A stretch of DNA of 26,756 nucleotides from Thiomonas sp. (GCA_027443745.1 DAIAZB010000269.1:1-26756), one strand, 5' to 3'. Numbered from the stretch's first letter, positions 1 to 7,795 are shown. A program made the numbers and translations. The notes: generated by a model not told the origin, from the letters alone.

Positions 1-126
<126 letters not shown>

Positions 127-235
127 GTGTGGCCCGCGCGCCCACCGGCCTTTGAATAACTAATGTTATGGATATTTCCTCTAGCGAATGATAAGAATGC
201 CTAAAATATCGTTGTTTTGGTGTTTTTCTCCAATG
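127..235. other. attTn7-like site and AT-rich segment downstream of glmS
   Basis: The first 24 bases after the glmS stop (127-150) are almost pure G+C. From 151 the sequence turns abruptly AT-rich until about 235. In Tn7 biology insertion falls about 25 bases after the glmS stop, which coincides with this switch. The AT-rich part contains a perfect inverted repeat ATAAC-TAAT-GTTAT (156-169) and a pair GATATTT (171-177) / AAATATC (204-210). These could belong to a transposon end, a weak glmS terminator or a promoter region. I could not identify a defined Tn7-family end sequence, so the element boundary is inference. Confidence 0.4.
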
Positions 236-472
236 TGTCTCGGTGACCGGCTTGTGCGCTTTAAAGCGAAGCGCGAGGCGTGACTGTCGCTGCCGAGGGT
301 CGCCTTCGTCGCCCTCCAAGAGCAGCCCCACTTTGACCGCTTCACGGACCCATAGCCGCTAGCAGCACAGTCCGCGCGGGTGGCGTGAGCTGACATTTGG
401 GCTGCAGGCTTCGGGGCCCCGAGCCGAGAAGCCGGGCAGCTACCACCTTGTCATGCGGCCTTGTTGACCGCA
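236..472. other. Intergenic region without a recognisable gene
   Basis: No convincing coding sequence was seen here; the short leftward frames lack any family resemblance or ribosome binding site. It lies downstream of both glmS and the leftward patatin operon. A 12-base perfect palindrome TCGGGGCCCCGA (411-422), extended by GGC/GCC with one bulge, could fold into a GC-rich hairpin about 50 bases past the patatin stop. It lacks a following T-tract in either direction, so a terminator role is only possible. Confidence 0.3.
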
Positions 473-1546
473 CTAAGCTAGGCCGAAGCGAGCTTCTGCG
501 TCTCTGGCGACAGCATACCCATACCCTGCGAGTCGCTCGAAGTCGGCTCGGCTCAGGCGCCTGAGACTGGTCGGGAATGAGCGAGCGAATCGAGCTTCAA
601 CACAATCTGGTCCGGAGATGGGTGTGCCGATGAGAAGTTGTGCGCCAGCGTCGGGGTTGGTCTGAAGATAGTTGGTAAAGGCCCGGATGCGCAGCGACCT
701 TGATTGTTCGGACATGATGTCCATCATCCGTTTGATGCGGAACGGATTCAGCGAGCCCGAGCGAAGTCCGGGGGGTAGAGGTGCCCCGGCGTCACTGACG
801 ATGATGTAGTCGCCGGCGTTCTTGGGCTGCTGCTTGCCCGGATGAAAAAACGGCTCGGCACCGAGGTTGTCATACAGCCCGCCGTCGTAGAGGTGCATCC
901 GCTTGGTGCCGACATCCACGACCTGCTCGCTCCCCTTCGGGGCGCCCCAGGCCCTCTTCCTCCAGGTGTAGTCATCAGCGCGCAAGGCGAGTGGGCCGAA
1001 GCCGATTGGAAAGGCCGCCGACACCGCCAAGGCATTGCCCAGCGGAAAATTCGGCGCCCGTGCGTAGCCGAGTTCCCAATCACCGATCTCGTCGCCCTTG
1101 AATCGAAACCGCTTGCCGTTCTCGGCCGTGGTTCCGTTGATCGACCATTCTGGGCTGAGGCCGATTGCTGATAACGGAACGTCCAGGCCCCAGTTCTTTC
1201 GCAGCTCGAGCGCGAGGAGGTTGGCCCTCGACAGGCAGAAGCGCCAGTTCCAAGGCCGAAGTAACTGTAAGAATGCACCGGCCTGTAGGCTGCGGGAGCA
1301 CAGTTGTTCGCCCACCCACGGGTAGGTCTTCTCCAAGAACTGCTGCGACGCCGGCCACCGGAAGTCGCAGGATCTGTAGATCAGGCCCATCAGCAGGCTA
1401 CCGCCGGAGACGGTCGAGAGGCGAGCGACCCGCTCGAGCAAACCGCGCTCGGCCATGCGCTTGAGCACGCCAAGGTGGAAGGCCATGGCACGGATACCGC
1501 CCCCGGACAGGGCCAATGCAACGGGCGGTGCGGCGGTTGCTGTCAT
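473..1546 (-). CDS. Patatin-like phospholipase, candidate effector
   Basis: A 357-residue patatin-fold lipid hydrolase. The oxyanion-hole loop GGGIR is at residues 15-19, the nucleophile elbow TVSGGS carries Ser47, and the catalytic Asp is in DGG at residues 221-223, so the Ser-Asp dyad looks complete. No signal peptide or clear membrane span is seen, so it is probably cytosolic and acts on the inner membrane. Its ATG overlaps the stop of the E2-E1-JAB gene by four bases (ATGA), indicating translational coupling as last gene of the operon. Patatin phospholipases (CapV) are known membrane-degrading effectors in CBASS, and I infer the same role. A housekeeping lipase is possible but the operon position argues against it. 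Length and motifs are normal. Confidence 0.88.
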   Translation of the reverse strand: MTATAAPPVALALSGGGIRAMAFHLGVLKRMAERGLLERVARLSTVSGGSLLMGLIYRSCDFRWPASQQFLEKTYPWVGEQLCSRSLQAGAFLQLLRPWNWRFCLSRANLLALELRKNWGLDVPLSAIGLSPEWSINGTTAENGKRFRFKGDEIGDWELGYARAPNFPLGNALAVSAAFPIGFGPLALRADDYTWRKRAWGAPKGSEQVVDVGTKRMHLYDGGLYDNLGAEPFFHPGKQQPKNAGDYIIVSDAGAPLPPGLRSGSLNPFRIKRMMDIMSEQSRSLRIRAFTNYLQTNPDAGAQLLIGTPISGPDCVEARFARSFPTSLRRLSRADFERLAGYGYAVARDAEARFGLA

Positions 1547-3798
1547 GCCATCACCTCACTCGCATAGAGTTCAAGATCGTGCTCTCCGACGATGAGTTGG
1601 ATGACCGGAAGTCCATCGTCAGCCATGCCCAGAGCCAGCTTGAAGAGTTGTAGTAGGTCGTCGGGACTCTGCAGAGCGCTGTGCCCTGGGGGATGGCTGT
1701 GCCACTCTCCGAGGTAACCGACGACATTGCCGGTTCGTCTTTGAACTTCGCTGTACGACTCAAGCAGTCCCTCGACGCCCCGCTCAAAATATCCGGTGCT
1801 GTGGCGACTGTCTGGTGGCGGCGGCAGGACATCGACGATGACGACCTCGCCCAGGTTGAGATCGTGGTAGCCCAAGAGCACACCACCGCTCTCAGCCGGC
1901 AGCCTCTCAGCCCGCAGTTGCCGCAGCTTGCCCTCCAAGCCTTGGTCCAGATGCACGATGAGTGGGCCGCGCAGTTGCACGATCGGCTCATGAACCGGCA
2001 CGTCGAAAACCTCAACGCTGCCGGTCTCCGAGTCGCGATGCCAGGCCCGGATGGCCGCCTGCGGCTGCACGTGCCGCCGGATCAATTGCTCGGCCAATGT
2101 CGCCGCATGCGCTATGACGCTGGAATGAGGCAGCTTGTACGAGATGTCGCGGCAACTCGCGCCACTCCAAAACGAGCCCAGGTGACCGTCCAGGTGGTGT
2201 TGGCCCCAGGGGTGGTTCAGGAGCGCCCGGTAATACTGCGCTTCAAGGGTGCGCAGCCGGCACTGGCGAGCCTGATCTTCGAGCAACAGCACTGAGCCGT
2301 TGCCGCTGGGTGTCAGGAAGACGGACGCATGGCGTGCCGTGTGAGCGCTGGTGCTGGTCAATCGTGGAAAGTCGACCGTTGTCGAGCAGTCGACGACCAG
2401 GCTGGCGGCGGCGAGCGCCGTGTTGACACCTTCGCTGTCGCGGTCACACGCGTCCGCTATGATGGAACGGGCCACTCCCGCATTGCCGTGGATGATTTCG
2501 ACCAGGGTCTGGCAAGCGCTGGACTTGGGCTGTCCGACCTGGGTGAAGAACGCCGCGTGTCGCGCCAGGTTGTGCGGCTTCACGTGGTCGGAGTCGATGA
2601 TCGTCCAAGATCCCCAACCTGCCCGTGTCCACAGGTTCAACAGTTCACTCCCCAAGGCGCCGGCCCCAACGAGGACCGCTGCTTCGGGTCCGTCATTGGG
2701 TGTAGCGGAGAGCGCTCGGAATGTCTGGCGACTTGGCGCGTCGAGAACCGTCGCAGGGAGGGTCTGCAGACTCCGCCAATCTCCTTCCGCGGGCGCACGG
2801 CCTCCGATGGGAGTGTCCTTGAAGACCTGGCCGTCAACGCGCGAGTAGGCACCCAGGCGCAAGCCGAGATCGAAGCGGCCCACGGCGGTCAACAACGCCA
2901 ACCGTTGCGTTCGCTCTGCAGGGGCGCCGGGCTCGCGACACACTGGGATGTTCAGGATCACGACGAAGCGGTCGCTCGCTCCCTTCAGGGCCTCGCCCTT
3001 GGCGTGAATCTGTCGCCAAAGGCTGTCGCGCAGCATCGAGGCGAGATCCAGGCCGTGCCCAGCCAGTTCGTCGGCGGCGGCGCCAAGCGTGGTGGGAATC
3101 TCCGTTCGACTGCCCTGGACGATGGGAGGGCAGTCGATGATCGCCACACCAAGTCCCTCGATCATGGCATTGCCGACGACTGCGGCTCTCAGCATCAACG
3201 TTGATGTGCCGCGCAGGTGCGCCGGTTCGATGAAGGACGCGAAGAACCGCAGGTCAGCTCGCAACCGCAGTTGGTCGAAATCGGCCGGGATCACGAGTTC
3301 CCAGCCGGTGTCGAAAATCGGCAGCTCCAGCGGCTGATCGGCCGCGTGCAGCGCGCCCTGCGAAGTCTTCAGCAGCCACCACTGGATGCGGCGCAGGAAC
3401 TTCGGCGCCGTCCACGTCCGCATTACCGAGCGATGAGGTTCGAAGTACAGGCACAGACTTCGGGGCTCGCCAGGCAGTGTGGCGTTCAGGTGCATGACCC
3501 CCGGAAAATCCTGGCGCAATGCCAACACTGTTGGTGGACTGTTGCCGGCGGCACCGATCACGATTGCTAACCTCTCGGGACTGCGCAGGCCGACCGGGTT
3601 GCGGTTGGGGATCTCGTCACATGCGACGTCGACCACCAACGCCTCTTGGTTCGAGTCGTCGATTGACCTCAACACCTGCTGCAGCGAGATGTCCCGATTT
3701 CGGTCGATGGCGTGGCACAACTCGACAGCGTGCGACAGGCGTAGCGCTGCGCGATCCGTCGGCCCAAATGCCGCAAATTCGTGATACGTTAGCGCCAT
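1543..3798 (-). CDS. E2-E1-JAB fusion: ubiquitin-like conjugation and deconjugation protein (Cap2-Cap3-like)
   Basis: A 751-residue three-part protein (numbering from ATG at 3798; a TTG at 3801 would add one residue). The N-terminal ~180 residues resemble the bacterial E2 family: a candidate catalytic Cys116 in RSLCLYF, then a WTAPKF stretch and a GALHAADQPLE motif. The central ThiF-type E1 domain (about 370-580) has the nucleotide loop VGAGALGS and a candidate active Cys549 in WSGASC. The C-terminal JAB/JAMM peptidase domain (about 605-750) has an ESGG motif near 636-639, then EWHSHP and SPDD metal-site residues. CBASS Cap2 has the same E2-then-E1 layout with cysteines at similar positions, and Cap3 is a JAB peptidase; here all three are fused. 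The ATG shares one base with the preceding stop (TGATG). The target protein is not obvious in the window. Confidence 0.9.
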   Translation of the reverse strand: MALTYHEFAAFGPTDRAALRLSHAVELCHAIDRNRDISLQQVLRSIDDSNQEALVVDVACDEIPNRNPVGLRSPERLAIVIGAAGNSPPTVLALRQDFPGVMHLNATLPGEPRSLCLYFEPHRSVMRTWTAPKFLRRIQWWLLKTSQGALHAADQPLELPIFDTGWELVIPADFDQLRLRADLRFFASFIEPAHLRGTSTLMLRAAVVGNAMIEGLGVAIIDCPPIVQGSRTEIPTTLGAAADELAGHGLDLASMLRDSLWRQIHAKGEALKGASDRFVVILNIPVCREPGAPAERTQRLALLTAVGRFDLGLRLGAYSRVDGQVFKDTPIGGRAPAEGDWRSLQTLPATVLDAPSRQTFRALSATPNDGPEAAVLVGAGALGSELLNLWTRAGWGSWTIIDSDHVKPHNLARHAAFFTQVGQPKSSACQTLVEIIHGNAGVARSIIADACDRDSEGVNTALAAASLVVDCSTTVDFPRLTSTSAHTARHASVFLTPSGNGSVLLLEDQARQCRLRTLEAQYYRALLNHPWGQHHLDGHLGSFWSGASCRDISYKLPHSSVIAHAATLAEQLIRRHVQPQAAIRAWHRDSETGSVEVFDVPVHEPIVQLRGPLIVHLDQGLEGKLRQLRAERLPAESGGVLLGYHDLNLGEVVIVDVLPPPPDSRHSTGYFERGVEGLLESYSEVQRRTGNVVGYLGEWHSHPPGHSALQSPDDLLQLFKLALGMADDGLPVIQLIVGEHDLELYASEVMA

Positions 3799-4952
3799 CA
3801 ACCGGCTCGTGGTGCGATGCTGGTGATGATGGCCGCGCTGCCGACCACAACGCTTTTCTTCAGCGCCATGCCCGACGACGTGAACTCGAACTCCAGGGGC
3901 TCGGGCTGATTGGCGTTCGGTTCCGACATGGTCACGAGGAACTTGCGGCCATCCACTTCTGTCAAGTGGCTTTCGTAGGCCTTGCGCGCCTGAATGTGAG
4001 GCGGCTGCACCTGCTCATAGGCGCTCTTGTCGTCGTTGATCGGCTCGCTGCAGTTGACGATGTAGGCGCCCGCGCGCCCCTCGAGCAGCAGTTCCTTGAC
4101 CAGGGGCTTGGGAACAGTCTCCGTGTCGCCCTTCTCGTCGCTAAGGGCCTTGTAGCTGCAGTGGTGCGGGATGTTGAATAGGTCCCACTTCAGGCGATCG
4201 TCGTTCTTGTGCTGGCGCGTGGCGGTGACGATGTCTTCGAGGTCTCCCCACTCGGCATCGCCCACCTCAAGGTAGTCGAACAGTTCCTTGCCCGACTTCA
4301 ATCGCACGTTGAACACCAGCGCCGCGCTGTTTCGGACAATGTCGCTGTCGTCGCAGTGTTTGATGAACGGCGAGTGACAGAAGAACTCGGCTTTGTCCGC
4401 GTCCAGAGTGAAGCCGGGTACCAGTGTGCCAGCGTTGACGATGAGGTGATCGCGCGCGTCCGGCTTCTCGCCACGCTCCTTGAGAGCGGGTTCCAGCCAG
4501 TCCTTGAGATCCTGAGGCTTCGAGAACACACGGATGCCCTTGCCGGACAACAGTCTGTGCCGTGCCTCTTGGCGCAGGATAACGAATTCCGCGCTTTGTT
4601 CGTCGTTGCTGGCCGACTCGATGACCATGGCCGCCGGAACCCAGAGTTCCTTGATCTTGATGCGTTCCTTGTCCTGGTACCTCTTGGCGTGTTCCAGCCA
4701 GAAGAAGTCGGTGCTGCCCTGGATGTGGTCCTTATCGGCGTGCGTGAATGCAACGACGTCGAAATCGTCACGCTTGGCGTCCTTCAGCTCCCCGTGCAAG
4801 CGTTTTTTGAGATCGATCTCCGGGTTGTCGTCGTCTTCGGCCTTGTCGCGATGGCAGAAATCGAAGAGGATGCGGCGGCCGTTGTCCAACACGATCTGGC
4901 TCGTGTCACCGTTGCCCACCGGATAGAAGACCACCTTGTGCGTTTCAGACAT
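3798..4952 (-). CDS. MBL-fold hydrolase with intact metal motif
   Basis: A 384-residue metallo-beta-lactamase-fold protein of the ComEC/Rec2-like type. The N-terminus reads VVFYPVGNGDTSQIV, followed by THADKDH (His71, Asp73, Asp75, His76), a GDAE motif at 231-234 and PHHCSY at 262-267, so the two-metal site appears complete. I chose ATG 4952 because GAGAGG lies upstream and because sequence further upstream only mirrors the neighbouring MBL gene in another frame. It follows the first MBL gene by 14 bases and shares a base with the E2-E1-JAB start. The substrate is unknown; nucleotide or nucleic acid hydrolysis is plausible for the fold. The protein ends in PRAG, a C-terminal glycine, which is noteworthy beside an E1/E2 enzyme. 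Confidence 0.85.
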   Translation of the reverse strand: MSETHKVVFYPVGNGDTSQIVLDNGRRILFDFCHRDKAEDDDNPEIDLKKRLHGELKDAKRDDFDVVAFTHADKDHIQGSTDFFWLEHAKRYQDKERIKIKELWVPAAMVIESASNDEQSAEFVILRQEARHRLLSGKGIRVFSKPQDLKDWLEPALKERGEKPDARDHLIVNAGTLVPGFTLDADKAEFFCHSPFIKHCDDSDIVRNSAALVFNVRLKSGKELFDYLEVGDAEWGDLEDIVTATRQHKNDDRLKWDLFNIPHHCSYKALSDEKGDTETVPKPLVKELLLEGRAGAYIVNCSEPINDDKSAYEQVQPPHIQARKAYESHLTEVDGRKFLVTMSEPNANQPEPLEFEFTSSGMALKKSVVVGSAAIITSIAPRAG

Positions 4953-4966
4953 GCCCTGCCTCTCTA

Positions 4967-5782
4967 CTATTTGAACTTGTAGCTCTTCACGCCCGCCGAG
5001 TCGACGACGGTACGGATGGACTGCCCCTGGTTGGTGTTCGTGCCATACCAGTTCTGTGAGTGATCGCTGAACAGTCGCTTTGCGGCCGCGTGAGGGTGGC
5101 CGTACTGGCTCTGCACGCCGGCGCTGACCAGGATGGTGTGCGGCTGGATGCATGACAGCGCCGCGGCCGAGATGCCGTTCTCGGACCCATGGTGCGGAGC
5201 CGCCAGGACATGTGACTGCAGCGAGCGGCCGAAGCAGCGCACGATCGAATCCCAGCGATCGACCTCGGTGTCGCCAGTGACGAGGTAGGTGCCGCCCGTC
5301 GCGTGCTCGGTGACCTTGCACACGATCGAGCAGTTGTTCGAGGAGTTCATGTCCTCGCGGTGCGGCGAGAAGATCTCGAACGAAAACTCGGTGCACAGCT
5401 TCTGGTAGAAGCGCAGGTTATTGTCGCCCAGGGCCACCGACACGTGGGCGATGTTCTTCTGCTGGTCCAGCACCTTGATCGCGTCGAAGCAGAGATCGGC
5501 GGTGCGCGTGCGCTTGCGGTAGTTGGGATACATCAGCCAGTTCGGCCGGTACTTGTTCAGCACGAGCTTCATGCCGGCCTCGCAGAAATGGTCGGCGTCA
5601 AAGCCGGTCACGACCAAGCCAACGAGTTTGCGGCCGTCCAGGATCGAACTCAAAGCCGCCTTCACGAACACCGTGTCTTGCCCTGAACTCAGGGGCACGA
5701 AGGTGTCGACAACGAAGGCTTCCTTCTTTCCGGCCACGATGACGAACTGGCCTTGTCCGACGTTGAGTGTGAAGATTTCCAT
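4967..5782 (-). CDS. ComEC-like MBL-fold protein with degenerate metal motif
   Basis: A 271-residue MBL-fold protein, first gene of the leftward operon. Typical ComEC-MBL landmarks are visible: TLNVGQGQ at 5-12, SSNNCSIV near 147-154, VTGDTE at 168-173, APHHGS at 195-200 and a YGHPH segment near the end. The first metal motif, normally HxDxDH, reads GFDADH (residues 60-65), so the leading His is missing, which may lower or change activity. ATG 5782 was chosen because the MBL homology begins there and AGGAA lies ten bases upstream; the longer frame upstream has no homology. It could act as a partner or sensor for the second MBL protein. Function is unknown; membrane channel parts of ComEC are absent. 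Confidence 0.82.
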   Translation of the reverse strand: MEIFTLNVGQGQFVIVAGKKEAFVVDTFVPLSSGQDTVFVKAALSSILDGRKLVGLVVTGFDADHFCEAGMKLVLNKYRPNWLMYPNYRKRTRTADLCFDAIKVLDQQKNIAHVSVALGDNNLRFYQKLCTEFSFEIFSPHREDMNSSNNCSIVCKVTEHATGGTYLVTGDTEVDRWDSIVRCFGRSLQSHVLAAPHHGSENGISAAALSCIQPHTILVSAGVQSQYGHPHAAAKRLFSDHSQNWYGTNTNQGQSIRTVVDSAGVKSYKFK

Positions 5783-5989
5783 GGGAACGAGGTTCCTGCT
5801 TGACTGTTGCTCCGTGGGGCAGCCTGCCATCGGTCGTGGCCCATGCCCTTCTTGCTGGCGGCGATGCCGTTGGTGGCAGCACAATTGCTCTCCATACGAA
5901 TATGCGGACGGCTTTCAGAATCCGGACACGGGTGGTGACATGTCTGGTTTCCGGGTTTGACCCGCATACATCAATATCGGGGAGAGTCC
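5783..5989. promoter_or_regulatory. Divergent regulatory region with two 5-3-5 inverted repeats
   Basis: This 207-base gap separates the leftward MBL/E2-E1-JAB operon from the rightward sigma/ImmA operon and must hold both promoters. Two perfect inverted repeats with the same geometry lie at its ends: GGAAC-GAG-GTTCC (5784-5796), directly against the MBL start and overlapping its ribosome binding site, and CGGGT-TTG-ACCCG (5952-5964), just before the sigma gene. A GACATGTC palindrome is at 5937-5944. These are candidate operators; the two arms differ in sequence, so one shared regulator is not demonstrated. I saw no convincing consensus -35/-10 pair. Confidence 0.4.
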
Positions 5990-6625
5990 GTGGAAACAGA
6001 CGCCGCGCCAGATGACGACCAGGCCACAGATGACGATATTCGCGACGCTATCGAGGCGCTGACCGAAGATGACACTCTTCGTTTGCGCAAGGCTGCCCAG
6101 GGGTTCCTGCTTGGAACGGAGTATCAGGACCCGAGCGAACTCGTCAACGAGGCCGTGGTCCGCGCAATGGACGGGACTATGGGCGACCAGGGGCGCCATT
6201 GGCCTAAGCGGCGGGTGCCGTTCGTCGCGTTCATGATCATGACGATGATGAGCATCGCTGACGGATCGCGCGAGTCGCACCTCATGTCGAGGACCGACCG
6301 ACTCGAAGGCTTGGCCCTCAAGGGTGAGGGCGCTGATCACGTGCTCGACTACCTCGGCTTCTCGACCCAGAGCGTCGAGGAAGATGCGCTGGATGCCGAA
6401 GGAGAGGCTGCAACCATCGCGCGTGCCAAGGTTGATGCTGACCGCATCGACGCGATGTTTGCCGACGACCAGCAGGTCGCCTGGCTCGTGATGTGCATCA
6501 AAGAGGGCAAGTCACCAGCCAAGGCGCGCGAGCTGGCAGGGATCACCACCACTGAGTACGAAACCATCAGGAAACGTCTGCGCCGTGGCGCGGCCAAGTT
6601 GTTTCCCGGAAGGAGGTCTGCATGA
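5990..6625 (+). CDS. Sigma-70-like (ECF-type) RNA polymerase sigma factor
   Basis: A 211-residue protein with a region-2-like helix set (about 28-95), including PSELVNEAVVRAM, RHWPKR and FMIMTMMSIADG, and a region-4-like helix-turn-helix at about 158-205 (DQQVAWLVM, GITTTEYETIRKRLRRG). This matches small sigma-70/ECF proteins that direct RNA polymerase to dedicated promoters. GTG 5990 was chosen because GGGGAGAG ends three bases upstream; a TTG at 5957 would give a longer form with no better ribosome site. The N-terminus is very acidic. It overlaps the next gene by four bases and diverges from the MBL/E2-E1-JAB operon, so it may switch on one or both operons. No anti-sigma gene with an obvious family signature is present. 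Confidence 0.75.
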   Translation: METDAAPDDDQATDDDIRDAIEALTEDDTLRLRKAAQGFLLGTEYQDPSELVNEAVVRAMDGTMGDQGRHWPKRRVPFVAFMIMTMMSIADGSRESHLMSRTDRLEGLALKGEGADHVLDYLGFSTQSVEEDALDAEGEAATIARAKVDADRIDAMFADDQQVAWLVMCIKEGKSPAKARELAGITTTEYETIRKRLRRGAAKLFPGRRSA

Positions 6626-7038
6626 CCACGCCCAACCATCGAGCGGAGTTGGCAGCGCTGCGGGTCATCGCACTGGAGGACATCCTGAACACGTCCGATG
6701 CCGAACTTCGCGAGGAGGCCGTCGAAGATGGTGAGGACGTCGCGGCGATCGCGGCGGACCTGAAGTCAGGGATGCGTGACTCCGCCGCGGCGGCGCTCAG
6801 GCAGCGATTGAGCCTGGCCAAAGCGCGCATGACTGTCCGGCCGGTGCAGAAGCCGGGCCAGCCGGCGCGCCCGCCTCTGGAGCGGCTGAAGCTGCTGATT
6901 CAGGAAGCGTTCGCCAGTGATCGAAGTTTGGGACTTGCGTTCCGTGATGGTAGGCGGCAGTCGGACGCCGACTGGGAGAGTCTTTACGACGATCTGGTCG
7001 CCTTGGGCAAGATCAAACCGACGTCGCATGAGGATTGA
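6622..7038 (+). CDS. Small protein of unknown function between sigma factor and ImmA/IrrE peptidase
   Basis: A 138-residue soluble protein of no family I recognise. The first half (to about residue 70) is acidic and predicted helical, with repeated Glu/Ala (TSDAELREEAVEDGEDVAAI), followed by an Arg-rich helix and a proline-rich linker (QKPGQPARPPLER near 77-89). The C-terminal ~50 residues look like a small helical domain ending in DLVALGKIKP. It has no signal peptide, membrane span or cysteine cluster. ATG overlaps the sigma stop (ATGA) and its own end overlaps the peptidase start by 11 bases, so the three are co-translated. By position it could be an anti-sigma factor or the peptidase's substrate; that is inference only. 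Confidence 0.7.
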   Translation: MTTPNHRAELAALRVIALEDILNTSDAELREEAVEDGEDVAAIAADLKSGMRDSAAAALRQRLSLAKARMTVRPVQKPGQPARPPLERLKLLIQEAFASDRSLGLAFRDGRRQSDADWESLYDDLVALGKIKPTSHED

Positions 7039-7795
7039 CACTGCGCGGTTGTCGCCGGCTGAGCGGCTGCTTTGGTCGCACGGTGTCGTTGAACCTGACC
7101 AAATCGACCTGGAAGCCATCGCGAATGCGCGCGGCGCGCGCGTGGTGCATCGCCACCTCGATGGTTGCGAGGCACGTCTTGTTGCCAGTGCCGAGCAGGC
7201 GGTGATCAGTGTCAACAGCACGGGTGGCTACGAAGGCCGGCGCAGGTTTTCTCTAGCGCATGAACTTGCGCACTGGATCTGCGATCGGAAGACGGGCTCG
7301 TTTCAGTGTGCGAAGGAAGTCATCGGACCACAGAACGCCGAGGCCAAGTCGGTCGAGGCTCATGCCAACGCGTATGCCAGCCAACTGATCCTTCCCGACT
7401 ACTTGGTCGGGCCTTGGGCGCATGGCAAGAGCACGAATCTTGATGTGGCCAGGGCATTAGCCAACGATTTCAATGCGAGCCTAACCGCGGCCGCAATCAA
7501 GCTGGCCAAACGACCGATGACACCCGCGTGCATCGTGTGCCACAGCCAGAGCCGACTGCTGTGGCATCAGCGCAATGCAGCCTTCCCCAGCGAGTTCTTC
7601 GTACTCGGCGAATTGCACCAAGAGACTGACGCGTTCGGAATCGTGTTCAGCGCTGCGAACAGTCTGTCTCGCCCTCGCAAGGAACCCGCCGATCGCTGGC
7701 TCTCGGGCGGTGGTGCGTATCGGCTCACGATCGAGTCGCAGTCAATCAAACTGCCAGACAGCACGGTCCTGACGATGTTGTCGCTTGGTAGATAG
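7028..7795 (+). CDS. ImmA/IrrE-family metallopeptidase
   Basis: A 255-residue zinc peptidase of the ImmA/IrrE type. The HExxH motif lies in SLAHELAHW (His78, Glu79, His82), and a second ligand Glu110 is in SVEAHANAYASQL, both in the normal order and spacing. The C-terminal ~100 residues are longer than the minimal family and may sense a signal. ATG 7028 was chosen because homology starts there; it overlaps the previous gene by 11 bases. Members of this family cleave regulators after DNA damage or phage signals: ImmA cleaves ImmR, IrrE cleaves DdrO, and CapP cleaves the CBASS repressor CapH. A matching role, releasing the sigma factor or removing the 138-residue partner, is inferred. Confidence 0.85.
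   Translation: MRIDTARLSPAERLLWSHGVVEPDQIDLEAIANARGARVVHRHLDGCEARLVASAEQAVISVNSTGGYEGRRRFSLAHELAHWICDRKTGSFQCAKEVIGPQNAEAKSVEAHANAYASQLILPDYLVGPWAHGKSTNLDVARALANDFNASLTAAAIKLAKRPMTPACIVCHSQSRLLWHQRNAAFPSEFFVLGELHQETDAFGIVFSAANSLSRPRKEPADRWLSGGGAYRLTIESQSIKLPDSTVLTMLSLGR

Noticed and set aside
407..425. Rho-independent terminator of the patatin operon
   Set aside because: The hairpin is GC-rich but has almost no loop and no T-tract on either strand.
2329..3204. A 291-residue rightward reading frame inside the E2-E1-JAB gene
   Set aside because: It is a GC-rich mirror of the leftward gene, has no domain, no ribosome site and overlaps clear E1/E2 homology.
4209..4982. A 257-residue rightward frame opposite the second MBL gene
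   Set aside because: Its composition is that of a mirrored coding strand, while the leftward frame has all MBL motifs.
4953..5396. N-terminal extension of the second MBL gene
   Set aside because: The extra 148 residues are Arg/His-rich and only mirror the first MBL gene in another frame; homology and a ribosome site begin at 4952.
473..5782. A standard type II CBASS locus
   Set aside because: No CD-NTase motif (GS...D.D) is found in any protein of the operon, although Cap2-, Cap3- and CapV-like parts are present.
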